Below, piece after piece: positions 25,452 to 34,157 of a stretch of DNA of 64,000 nucleotides (within the stretch, counting starts at the first letter, position 1; each line of letters starts with the position of its first letter). Source of the stretch: Acidisarcina polymorpha (GTDB taxonomy: Bacteria; Acidobacteriota; Terriglobia; Terriglobales; Acidobacteriaceae). The DNA lies in the NCBI RefSeq assembly GCF_003330725.1, contig NZ_CP030844.1, forward strand, positions 1 to 64,000, read 5' to 3'. The notes below the pieces were generated by a model that made no database searches, was not told the origin of the DNA, and saw only the letters and a list, made by a program, of their open reading frames with translations. A program made the translations under genes and the position numbers.

Positions 25452-25745
25452 ATGACTACTCCGGAAAATGCACTGACAGAAGAGGAACGAAAGCTGCTCA
25501 AGGCAGCGGTCGCTCATGCCAACGCCAACCCCTCCGATTGCCATGTAAGGATTGACCGTATTTTATATGGTTTTCGAACCAACCTCACCGAATACGCCGA
25601 AGTCGTTACCGAACCCGCTGACAAAGAGAAATGGGAGACATCGTTAAAATGTCTCATCTCGCAGGATTTGTTGCGCCACGTCTCGGCAGGCAATCAGAGC
25701 TGGACTTATGCGGTCACCGACAAAGGATTTGCTGCGGCCGAGTAG
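25452..25745 (+). CDS. Hypothetical protein, possibly winged-helix
   Basis: About 97 residues from ATG 25452 (a second in-frame ATG lies at 25443). The order is helix (TEEERKLLKAAVAHANANPS), DCHVRIDRILYGFRTNLTEY, a further helix, then an ISQDLLRHVSAG strand and YAVTDKGFAAAE. The last part, with a TxKGxxAxE ending, resembles the wing and final helix of small winged-helix proteins. It could be a regulator of the mobile element. Identity not established. Confidence 0.55.
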   Translation: MTTPENALTEEERKLLKAAVAHANANPSDCHVRIDRILYGFRTNLTEYAEVVTEPADKEKWETSLKCLISQDLLRHVSAGNQSWTYAVTDKGFAAAE

Positions 25746-26047
25746 AGTGCTTTCCCGAGAGAGAATGCCTTCTCGCCAGATACCCGGTCACGGCTGCCGG
25801 CCAGGTGATAGAGATAAATTTTCCTTCGGCAGTTCGGCGCGCTGCCGGGCTGCCCGGGACTTTCTCATAACTTTCTAGCCTCACTGGTGGAATCGTGGGT
25901 AAAGCGACAACACATGGCCGTGGTTTTACCTGCCATCGTTCTTATCTTTTGAGCGTCTTGTTCGTCGAAAATGTATTCAAAGCGGTTCGACGCGACCTCG
26001 TATCCAAGAAAGTTAAGCTTCGGAGCGTTTCTATGACCCATTAGCAA
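25746..26047. other. Gap between element genes and the IS6 remnant
   Basis: A 60-codon minus-strand frame (25865-26047) has weak protein character and no recognised family. No terminal repeat of the adjacent IS6 remnant could be found here. Confidence 0.3.
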
Positions 26048-26804
26048 TTACGCTGAGAGCCTGCAGAAAATACATAAGGAGATCTTCTGCCTGCTGCTTT
26101 TCATCTGCCCTTTATTGATCATGTGCATGAGTTCGATGCCTGAGAGAAGGATGCGAGCATAGCGGAGTCTTTGAAGCCGAGCATCGGTCGGGTTCGACAT
26201 TTCATCGCTCGGTGATCCTGTTCGACGATGTTGTTCAGGTACTTGGCCCGGCGGATGACGATCGGCTTGCGCCGCCCGGCGTTGACGGACTCGAGAGCCG
26301 CCATATTCGAGCCACTCTATCGATTGTCACCTTCCCTGGTATGCCGCTCCATTCCATTGCCTGTTCGAAGAATCGGCGTGCTGCGGCTTTGTCGCGATGC
26401 GCCCGCAGCAGCTAATCGATGGTGTCACCTGCCTTGTCTACGGCACGATACAGATACTTCCACTCACCCTTCACCTTGATATAGGTCTCGTCCATCCGCC
26501 AACTTCGCCCAACTTTGCGCTTGGAGCGCCGAAACGCCTTCTCGAGCACCGGCAGCACTTTAATCGCCCAGCGGTGCACCGTCGAGTGATTGACAGAGAT
26601 CCCGCGCTCGGCCATCATCTCCTCCAGATTCCGAAGGCTCAGCGGATAGGCACCGTACCAGCGGACACAAAGCACAATCACATCCAACGGATAGTGCAAG
26701 CGTTTCAACACCCTGGCCAGCAATGGATTCAATGCCTGCTTCATCGTTCGCCAACTCCTCACAGTCAGTGCAAAGGTTAGCAAACCGTCCTACTGCGACA
26801 AAAC
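26048..26804 (-). mobile_element. Decayed IS6-family element with broken transposase
   Basis: Minus-strand transposase from ATG 26744: MKQALNPLLARVLKRLHYPL, VIVLCVRWYGAYPLSLRNLE, the zinc-ribbon-less IS6 N-terminus, then RSWRMDETYIKVKGEWKYLY (first catalytic Asp) and RAVDKAGDTID. An in-frame TAG (26414-26412) follows, then LLRAHRDKAAARRFFEQAME. A shift near 26310 leads to RRAKYLNNIVEQDHRAMKCR (catalytic Glu region), and another shift near 26160 to YARILLSGIELMHMI. The 5' terminal repeat is at 26804-26785; the other end is not found. One stop and two shifts make it inactive. Confidence 0.88.
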
Positions 26805-26928
26805 TACAAGCTGTACATAGGGACGAATCTGCTGATCCGGACTAGAATCCTGGCAGATGCATCGTTGGGTATGCCGCTATAACGTCGCCCCGACCGGGAC
26901 TCGCGGACTGCTGCAAAATATAGCTGTC

Positions 26929-28179
26929 TTATCGTGTAGCTCGGGCCTCCACGGAAGGCAGCTGTGGAAAAGGAGCGTGCGGCTCTTGCTGGTACCAGTA
27001 GGCAGTGGAAGCGAAGTCATCGTCCAGAGGTCGATACGTTCCATTAGGCCACCAGCCGAGGTCCTGAATAACGACCTTTAAGTCTTTGTGGAAGACTATC
27101 GGATCGAGCACGTGCCAGCGGTAGAGGCTCCATTCCATGCCGACATCATATTCTTTGCTTTTATGTTCGAGAACATTTCCCAGGTAAAGCGTCGAATATG
27201 TTGCAGGAAACCCCCAGTCCGCTCCGAAGTAGTCTTCTGTTCCAGTGCCGGCGAGGGTGGGGAAAGAGGTGTCGCCGTCGATGAAGAACTTAACCTCTCC
27301 TTCGCCTGCCCATCCTTTAGCAAGCTGCATCCAAGACAAAAATGTCCCGACATACTTTCCTTCACCCCGAACACCGTCAAGAATGGTAAACACCGGATTG
27401 CTGCGGTCGACCAGCGCATGCCGCCACTGCGCATGAAAGTATCCAGCGGACTCCGGGACGGGGCCTAGCTGGTAGTCAATCTGATAAGTCAATAACGGTA
27501 GTTCCTTATCGCCGTCGTTCGTGAATGTGATCCGCGTGTGTTTGCGAAAGGGCATTGGCCAGTAGCAGTTCATTGAGGCCATGGGGTTGTCGACAACCAT
27601 AGCCGAATTAACAGGGGCAAAAGTCTCGTGTCCGATAGCAAAGAAATCCGATAGTGGAACTTCGACTGATGGAGTCGGCTCATTGTCCCAATAGAATCGC
27701 AAGATGCTCGCGCGCCCGACACCGTGAAAATCCTGGCTACTGGCCATCCAAATGTGTTTTATTGTGCCAGGACCGGAAACGTCCATGATGGTGACCGTCG
27801 AGTGAGCCGGCACTTTGATGAAGGGACGCACCTTCCAACCGCGACCGAGCTCTGCAGCCGCCTTTGAAAAGGAGAGATCGGGATCGGATGGATCCGGGGT
27901 AGCCATGGCCCCCTTTCCCTTCTCGCCGGTGGGATTCTCCGGCGACACCATCCGGGAAACAACATTGGGACTCAGCAGATCGATAGCGGAGCCGGTTCCC
28001 GGGTCACTGGCTTGTGCAAAGGTAGCGCGGTCGCCAAATATAATCACGAGCGCACCCAGCAATGCTGGGCTGATTAGAAGTGCACGCTTTAAAGAAGTAA
28101 TTTTGCTCAATGAACGGGGAAAAAACAACCGATTTTGAGTAATCGTACTGCAATGCCAGACCCGTGATGCACAAGACAT
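26929..28179 (-). CDS. DUF2961 / GH172 family glycoside hydrolase, secreted
   Basis: Start placed at ATG 28179, where GGAGAG precedes by 5 nt; the frame extends to 28299 but without a site. 416 residues: a hydrophobic leader (about 30-52, ALLISPALLGALVIIFGDRA, then FAQA) and the DUF2961 fold: GTIKHIWMASS, ILRFYWDNEPTPSVEVPLSD, NCYWPMPFRKHTRITFTNDG and GTGTEDYFGADWGF. DUF2961 proteins form GH172, whose known members act on fructofuranosides and on D-arabinofuranosides. The enzyme would act in the periplasm or at the surface. It is divergent from the TonB-receptor gene and paired with a second GH172 at 37400-38398. Confidence 0.9.
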   Translation of the reverse strand: MSCASRVWHCSTITQNRLFFPRSLSKITSLKRALLISPALLGALVIIFGDRATFAQASDPGTGSAIDLLSPNVVSRMVSPENPTGEKGKGAMATPDPSDPDLSFSKAAAELGRGWKVRPFIKVPAHSTVTIMDVSGPGTIKHIWMASSQDFHGVGRASILRFYWDNEPTPSVEVPLSDFFAIGHETFAPVNSAMVVDNPMASMNCYWPMPFRKHTRITFTNDGDKELPLLTYQIDYQLGPVPESAGYFHAQWRHALVDRSNPVFTILDGVRGEGKYVGTFLSWMQLAKGWAGEGEVKFFIDGDTSFPTLAGTGTEDYFGADWGFPATYSTLYLGNVLEHKSKEYDVGMEWSLYRWHVLDPIVFHKDLKVVIQDLGWWPNGTYRPLDDDFASTAYWYQQEPHAPFPQLPSVEARATR

Positions 28180-28516
28180 GCGATTCTCTCCGTTAGGTGG
28201 TATGGGCTCCAGATCTAGCTCGCCGGGCAAAGAACAATAATTCGACGTTGCTGTCTTTGCGGTGGAAGGCTTCGTGATCTTGAAAGAGACCTGTATCACG
28301 AACCCCTGCTTACACGATCGAATGAGACGTAAAGCACCGCTTCGCCGTTATCGACAAATTGAAGTGGCCATTATGTTCCTCGAACTGAAAAGTTCTTAAA
28401 AATACTTGACAACCGTAGTAGCCACCAAATATATCCTTGAGCGGAAGATTAGACAACGTTAACTTTACCGAAAAAGTGAACGTTCGTGAATGCAATGAGT
28501 TTGAGGGAGGGTGGAA
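28180..28516. promoter_or_regulatory. Divergent control region of the GH172 and TonB-receptor genes
   Basis: No gene. An ACGTTAAC motif lies at 28456-28463, followed 25 nt later by AACGTTCG. CGTTAAC also occurs upstream of the alcohol dehydrogenase/UxaE pair (43263-43269), and the related CGTTGAT near the LacI gene (39611-39617). This suggests binding by the LacI-type regulator encoded at 39699. A TTGACA-like box at 28407 may be a -35 element for the receptor gene. Confidence 0.4.
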
Positions 28517-31500
28517 GTGGCAGAACATAACAGGACTTTCAGCGAGCCAGGCTCGGCTAAAAACAAGAGGGTTAGTTTGGCATGGAGTGATACGTGGACT
28601 GCGTTAGCTTGGGCCTGCTTGTTTCTCGTCGGTCTAGCGACCCCACCCTCAGACATCCTTGCGCAAGCATTCGTAAACGGTGCAATTACCGTCTCCGTGA
28701 TGGATTTGGCGGGGGCTTCACTGCCGGACGCTACGTTGACATTGACAAACATCAGCACGGCAGCCGTGATCGTCGAAAAATCTGATGCTTCTGGAATAGC
28801 CAGATTCGTTAACCTTCCTCCAGGTAACTACAGGTTGCAGGTTGACCACGCCGGCTTCGGGGCAATTTCTCAGTCGCCCATCGTTGTAGAGATCAACAAC
28901 ACAGTACGCCTCAGTATCACTATGCAGGTCGGATCCGTTGCGCAGCAGGTTCAGGTGACGGCAGAGACCCCGCTCTTGCAACCTGAGACTTCCTCGCTCG
29001 GCCAGGTTGTTCAAGAGCGCGCCACCAACGAACTACCGTTGAATGGCCGAAATCCGATCGCTCTCGTAGAGCTGGTTCCCGGCGTGATTCCCCAAGCAGG
29101 CGCCGGCCAGAACCCTGTGACAGGGAACTCGTTTGCGCCCGGGAACTTCCAAATCAACGGCGGAGCGGCAAACCAAAGCGCGGCCTATTGGGATGGCGTT
29201 CCAATGAATGCCGCTGGGTACAATAACGAATTGGCAATCGTTCCTACTCAGGACGCGCTAAGCGAGTTCAAGGTGCAAACCGCAAATCTTCCAGCCGAAT
29301 ATGACCGGTTCGCTGGCGGAATCGTGAGCTTCATTACTAAGTCTGGAAGCAACAAACTGCACGGCGAGGCGTACGAATACATCCGCAACAAGGTCCTGAA
29401 TGCCAACAACTTCTTCAACAACAGGGAAGGCATTGCCAACCCGCAGTTTACCCAGAATCAATTTGGCGGAAACTTGGGCGGCCCCATTCGTAAAGAAAAA
29501 TTGTTCTTTTTTGGAAGCTACGATGGATTTCGGATTAGGCAGGGAGTTCCCTATCTGTTAACTGTGCCCACAGCAGCGGAACGCACAGGAGACTTTTCTA
29601 ACCTCCGTGACGCAAGCGGGAATTTGATCCCTATCTACGATCCAACCACGACGACCCAGGTCAATGGAACGTATACCCGGCAGCAATTCCCCAACAACAT
29701 CATACCCGCGGGCAACCTGGACCCGACCGCTCTCATCCTCGAGAAGTATTGGCCCCTACCGAACACCACCGGAACCCCAAACACCCAGGCGAACAACTGG
29801 GCGGGCAATGAAAGCTCAGGCGGCAACATGAACGAATATATCGGCCGCATCGACTGGACGATCAGTGAAAAGCAAAGGTTCTTCGGCCGGTATGCCTATG
29901 AAGGTTGGAACAAGCTTGCGGATAATGTCTTTGGCACCGGCGTTGTGATTCAGCCAGATGGAGGCGGGCAGGGATTGAATACGAATACCAATCAACAAGT
30001 CGTACTCGATGACACCTATGTCTTTACGCCCAATTTAGTCGGGGATTTTGCGGTCGGATACCTGCGAGCGGCGCTTATCGTAACTCCACAGACCGCAGGT
30101 TTCGACTTATCGAGCCTCGGCACCGGATGGGCTGGACTAGCAGGGTCGGTGCCACTGCAGACGGTTCCCGGCATCAACCTCTCCCAAATTACCGGATGGA
30201 ACAGCGCGACCGGATTGTTGATTGAGGAATATACGAACGATTTCGACGTGCTTCCCAACATAAGCTGGGTAAGAGGGCACCACTCGATGAAGTTCGGTCT
30301 CGACTACCGGCTTAGTCAGGTGAACTACCTCCAGGGCAACGGAGTCAGCGGCAACTTTAACTTCAATTCCAACTTCACGTCTAGTAGTCCAAACAGTCCA
30401 GTCGGCGGATTTGACTTTGCCTCCTATCTATTAGGCGATATGGCCTCTGGAAATTTCGTGAGTCTCAACTTCCCCGCAGCACAGAAATATTACGAGGGGT
30501 TCTACGTGCAGGATAACTGGCAGGTCACTCCTAACCTCACGATAAATGCAGGTTTACGCTACTCGTACGATAGCGCTTTTACCGAGCGACATAACAGGAT
30601 CAGCGTCTTCCAGCCAGATGCCATCAACACAGATGCCTCTCAGTCCGGTCTGAATATCAAGGGGCAACTGGCACTCGTCGACACCCCGGAACGGCGAGGT
30701 CGAACAGGTTTCGACGCTTTTGCTGGAGCGCTCGCTCCCCGATTCGGCTTCGCCTACCAGGCAACTCCTCAGACAGTGGTTCGCGGTGCCTACGGGCTAT
30801 TCTGGCTGCCTAACATCCTCACCTATGGTGCAACGACCCCCGTCGCTGATCCGATTAATGAGTACACCACGAACGTCACATCCTCGTTAGATGGGGGCAT
30901 CACTCCCTACAATCATCTGAGTAATCCACTTCCGAACGGCTTGATCAAGGCTCCGGGCCGAGCTGCAGACATCAACGCCTACTTCAACGGTCTGGGGCCT
31001 GGAGTACAACTGGCTAACAACCCATATGCTTACGTTCAGCAATGGAATCTCGATATCCAACGCGAGTTGCCTGGGCGCGTCTTCCTGGATGCCGCGTATG
31101 CAGGTGCCAAGGGAACGCATTTGCCGATCGACTACCAGCAGATCGACCAGCTCCCGCCTCAGTACATGTCTCTGGGTTCCGCACTCATTAACCAGGTGCC
31201 GAATCCATTTTACAATTTGCCAACACCAATCAACGGGAACCTCTCCGGTCCGACAATCAGCGCCGGCCAGCTGCTCTTGCCCTATCCCCAGTACAACGGT
31301 CTAAGCGTCGGAAATAACAATATCGGATCTTCGAATTACAACTCATTTCAGTTGAAAGCACAGCGCAACTTCTCTTCCGGACAGACCATCCTGCTTGCAT
31401 ATACGCTGTCAAAAAACTTCAACAACGGAGCAGAAACGCAGACAACCTGGCTCGATGGAACCGCGGGAATTCAGAATAACTACAACCTGGCGGGGGAATA

Positions 31501-32095
31501 TTCTCTTTCAACCTTCGATGTCTCACAGAGGTTGATTGTGAGTTACGTGCTGGACCTTCCTGTAGGCAAAGGGAAAGCTCTCCTTAGCGGCGCTCACGGA
31601 GTCGTCGGCGGCATCGTATCGGGTTGGGGAACGGATGGGATCTGGACGGCCCAGAAGGGAACTCCGCTCGCGTTCGGCACAGCCAGCAATCTCACCGGCT
31701 CGTTCGGCGGAGGATCTCGACCGAACTACAATTTCGCTGCCTGCCCGAATGGAGACGGCACCTCCGGTTCAAAGTATCAAAGAGTGGTAAGCGGCTGGTT
31801 CAATGCGTCCTGCTTCGTTCAGCCGGCACCTTACACATTTGGCAATGTCAGCAGAACGACATCCAACTTGCGAACTGATGGAACTGACACGATCGATGCC
31901 TCTTTATTCAAGAACACTCAGTTCTTGAAAGACGGCTTCTTGAATGTCCAGTTTCGAGCGGAGGCATTCAATCTCTTCAACACACCAGTATTTGGGGGGC
32001 CGAATACGACTCTAGGGAGTGCTGGATTCGGAACAGTCACCTCGCAATATAACAATCCCCGCCTCATCCAGTTTGGATTAAAACTAATGTATTAG
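28517..32095 (+). CDS. TonB-dependent receptor with carboxypeptidase-regulatory-like domain
   Basis: GTG 28517 is preferred over GTG 28511 because GGGAGG then sits 7 nt upstream. The ~1192-residue product has a signal peptide (ALAWACLFLVGLATPPSDIL) ending near residue 50. A CarboxypepD_reg-like domain (about 53-135; VMDLAGASLPDATLTLTNIS, FVNLPPGNYRLQVDHAGFG) follows, then a plug (about 150-260; RATNELPLNGRNPIALVELV) and a long beta barrel ending FGLKLMY, with aromatic C-terminus for outer-membrane insertion. This is the Oar-like class dominant in Acidobacteria, importing oligosaccharides or other large ligands with TonB energy. It heads a run with the CRTAC1 and TPR genes. Its 3' 320 nt are duplicated inverted at 22591-22907. 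Confidence 0.95.
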   Translation: MAEHNRTFSEPGSAKNKRVSLAWSDTWTALAWACLFLVGLATPPSDILAQAFVNGAITVSVMDLAGASLPDATLTLTNISTAAVIVEKSDASGIARFVNLPPGNYRLQVDHAGFGAISQSPIVVEINNTVRLSITMQVGSVAQQVQVTAETPLLQPETSSLGQVVQERATNELPLNGRNPIALVELVPGVIPQAGAGQNPVTGNSFAPGNFQINGGAANQSAAYWDGVPMNAAGYNNELAIVPTQDALSEFKVQTANLPAEYDRFAGGIVSFITKSGSNKLHGEAYEYIRNKVLNANNFFNNREGIANPQFTQNQFGGNLGGPIRKEKLFFFGSYDGFRIRQGVPYLLTVPTAAERTGDFSNLRDASGNLIPIYDPTTTTQVNGTYTRQQFPNNIIPAGNLDPTALILEKYWPLPNTTGTPNTQANNWAGNESSGGNMNEYIGRIDWTISEKQRFFGRYAYEGWNKLADNVFGTGVVIQPDGGGQGLNTNTNQQVVLDDTYVFTPNLVGDFAVGYLRAALIVTPQTAGFDLSSLGTGWAGLAGSVPLQTVPGINLSQITGWNSATGLLIEEYTNDFDVLPNISWVRGHHSMKFGLDYRLSQVNYLQGNGVSGNFNFNSNFTSSSPNSPVGGFDFASYLLGDMASGNFVSLNFPAAQKYYEGFYVQDNWQVTPNLTINAGLRYSYDSAFTERHNRISVFQPDAINTDASQSGLNIKGQLALVDTPERRGRTGFDAFAGALAPRFGFAYQATPQTVVRGAYGLFWLPNILTYGATTPVADPINEYTTNVTSSLDGGITPYNHLSNPLPNGLIKAPGRAADINAYFNGLGPGVQLANNPYAYVQQWNLDIQRELPGRVFLDAAYAGAKGTHLPIDYQQIDQLPPQYMSLGSALINQVPNPFYNLPTPINGNLSGPTISAGQLLLPYPQYNGLSVGNNNIGSSNYNSFQLKAQRNFSSGQTILLAYTLSKNFNNGAETQTTWLDGTAGIQNNYNLAGEYSLSTFDVSQRLIVSYVLDLPVGKGKALLSGAHGVVGGIVSGWGTDGIWTAQKGTPLAFGTASNLTGSFGGGSRPNYNFAACPNGDGTSGSKYQRVVSGWFNASCFVQPAPYTFGNVSRTTSNLRTDGTDTIDASLFKNTQFLKDGFLNVQFRAEAFNLFNTPVFGGPNTTLGSAGFGTVTSQYNNPRLIQFGLKLMY

Positions 32096-32160
32096 AGGGT
32101 CGGCCGCATACCACCTTCATCGCGGTACCGCCGGACAAGAGTCTCTTGTAACTTTCTATC

Positions 32161-32194
32161 GGAGATTGCCCCTCAAAGGGCGGTCTCCACTTTT
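32161..32194 (+). terminator. Intrinsic terminator after the TonB receptor
   Basis: Stem GGAGATTGCCC/GGGCGGTCTCC (two G-T wobbles) with loop CTCAAA, followed by ACTTTTCTT, 66 nt after the stop at 32095. Likely reduces read-through into the CRTAC1 gene. Confidence 0.8.
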
Positions 32195-32307
32195 CTTGAA
32201 CTCGCCTGATACGTTGTGGGCGTAAACTTGTTTCTGAGTCAATTCTTGTTGTCCGGTTAATGTCGACCACCGATCCGAAGCGCACGCTCCTTCTTTAAAG
32301 AATTGCC

Positions 32308-34074
32308 ATGCCTCTGACACGACGTTCCTTTCTGACTGGACTTGTGACCACTACCGCCGTTCGTTTCACCGCACAACAAAGCGGTTCCGCATCTAGAGAT
32401 CTCAGATCTCAGCCTAGGGAGAAACTATCAGGCAAGCCCTTCTCCCGCTTTGTGGATGTAGCACATGCCTCGGGCTTAACTCAGATAGTGCCCTATGGCG
32501 GGGTGGACAAGAAGCAATACATTCTAGAAGCCAATGGCTGTGGCTGCGCTTTCATTGACTATGACAACGATGGCTGGATGGACGTGTTCCTTCTGAGCGG
32601 CACAAAGATCGAGGGTGCGCCGCCTGGTGCCACAAACCGCCTCTATCACAACAATCGAGATGGGACCTTTACAGATATCACAGTAAAGGCCAATCTCACT
32701 TCAGTCGGTTGGGCGTCCGGTGTCTGCGTCGGCGATTACAACAATGACGGATTCGATGACCTCTTTTGCACTGCTTACGGACGCAATTACCTCTTCAGGA
32801 ACAATGGGAACGGGACCTTCACCGATGTGACGAAAGAGGCCGCCCTTCTGAGTGCAGCAGTACGATGGGGCACAGGGTGTAGCTTTCTCGACTACAACCG
32901 GGACGGACATCTGGACCTGTTTGTAGCTAACTACGTGCAGTTCGATATCAAGACCGTTCCCCTTCCAGCCCAGAACCCATCGTGCAATTTTAAAGGGAAC
33001 CCAGTCTATTGCGGACCGCGAGGCCTTCAACCCGGTCATCACTCGCTCTACCGTAATAACGGGGACGGGACATTCACCGACGTTAGCGCCGAATCTGGAA
33101 TTTCAAAGTCAACGAAGTCCTACGGCTTGACGGTTGTGACGTCGGACGTAGACCAGGACGGCTGGCCCGATATTTTTGTGGCATGCGATTCGACGCCCAG
33201 CCTTCTGTTTATGAACAATCGCGACGGCACCTTCCGGGAGGAAGGAACGATGCGAGGTGTGGCATTGAGCGGAGATGGTTACGAGCAAGCAGGAATGGGC
33301 GTTGGGGTAGGTGACATCAATCTCGACGGTCATACCGATATCCTGAAAACTCACTTCTCCGGTGATGCGAGCGGCCTTTTTCACAACGATGGCAAAGGCT
33401 ATTTCGATGATGTCACCTACCCCAGCCACCTGGCCGTGGAGACACGCTATGTCTCGTGGGGAGCGGGAATCGTGGACTTAGACAACGATGGCTGGCCGGA
33501 TCTCTTCGTAGTCACCGGAAGCGTATATCCGGAAATGGAGGCCAGGATTCCAGAGTATGCGAATAAGGGACCTCGAATCATCTTTCGCAATCTGGGAAAC
33601 GGTATCTTCGAGGAACTCACGGGCGCTGCGTATCCGGTCTCCGGCCAGCTTCACAGCAGCCGAGGTTGTGCCTTCGGCGATTTCGACAACGATGGTGATC
33701 TTGATGTCCTCGTCATGAATATGAATGAGCCACCATCTCTTCTGCGGAACGATGTTCCATCGGGAAGCCATTGGCTCAAAATTAAGCTGCTCGGTACGAA
33801 ATCGAACCGAAGTGCCATCGGATCGAGAGTGCTTGTTCGTTTTGGGCGCAAACTACAGTGCCAGGAGCTCTTGAGTCAGTCGAGCTACTTATCGTGCAAC
33901 GACCCGCGGCTTCATTTTGGTCTCGGTCCCGAACGAATCGCAGACGTTGACATTCATTGGCCTGCGGGAGGACACGATAAGTTCTCAGCTATAAAAGCCG
34001 ACCAACTGATTACCATTCAGGAAGGAGCCGGAATAGTGCCAAACCATGGTTGGGCCAACGCTCATGCCAAGTAA
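32308..34074 (+). CDS. CRTAC1-family protein (FG-GAP/VCBS repeats plus ASPIC/UnbV)
   Basis: 588 residues. The N-terminus TRRSFLTGLVTTTAVRF is a twin-arginine signal. The mature part contains a beta-propeller of calcium-binding FG-GAP repeats with D-x-[DN]-x-DG loops: DYDNDGWMDVFLLSG, DYNNDGFDDLF, DYNRDGHLDLF, DVDQDGWPDIF, DLDNDGWPDLF and DFDNDGDLDVL. It ends with an ASPIC/UnbV domain (HWLKIKLLGTKSNRSAIGSR, LHFGLGPERIADVDIHWPAG). Such proteins are exported and bind glycans or partner proteins, and in Acidobacteria they recur directly behind Oar-like receptors. Its role here is probably glycan capture. Confidence 0.92.
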   Translation: MPLTRRSFLTGLVTTTAVRFTAQQSGSASRDLRSQPREKLSGKPFSRFVDVAHASGLTQIVPYGGVDKKQYILEANGCGCAFIDYDNDGWMDVFLLSGTKIEGAPPGATNRLYHNNRDGTFTDITVKANLTSVGWASGVCVGDYNNDGFDDLFCTAYGRNYLFRNNGNGTFTDVTKEAALLSAAVRWGTGCSFLDYNRDGHLDLFVANYVQFDIKTVPLPAQNPSCNFKGNPVYCGPRGLQPGHHSLYRNNGDGTFTDVSAESGISKSTKSYGLTVVTSDVDQDGWPDIFVACDSTPSLLFMNNRDGTFREEGTMRGVALSGDGYEQAGMGVGVGDINLDGHTDILKTHFSGDASGLFHNDGKGYFDDVTYPSHLAVETRYVSWGAGIVDLDNDGWPDLFVVTGSVYPEMEARIPEYANKGPRIIFRNLGNGIFEELTGAAYPVSGQLHSSRGCAFGDFDNDGDLDVLVMNMNEPPSLLRNDVPSGSHWLKIKLLGTKSNRSAIGSRVLVRFGRKLQCQELLSQSSYLSCNDPRLHFGLGPERIADVDIHWPAGGHDKFSAIKADQLITIQEGAGIVPNHGWANAHAK

Positions 34075-34157
34075 GCTGAGGTGGTTACCGCCGAGTCTTC
34101 GTAGTTACATTACCTTCTTCGTGGCACAACGAATGTCCCCGCAAGTCTCGTATCAGT

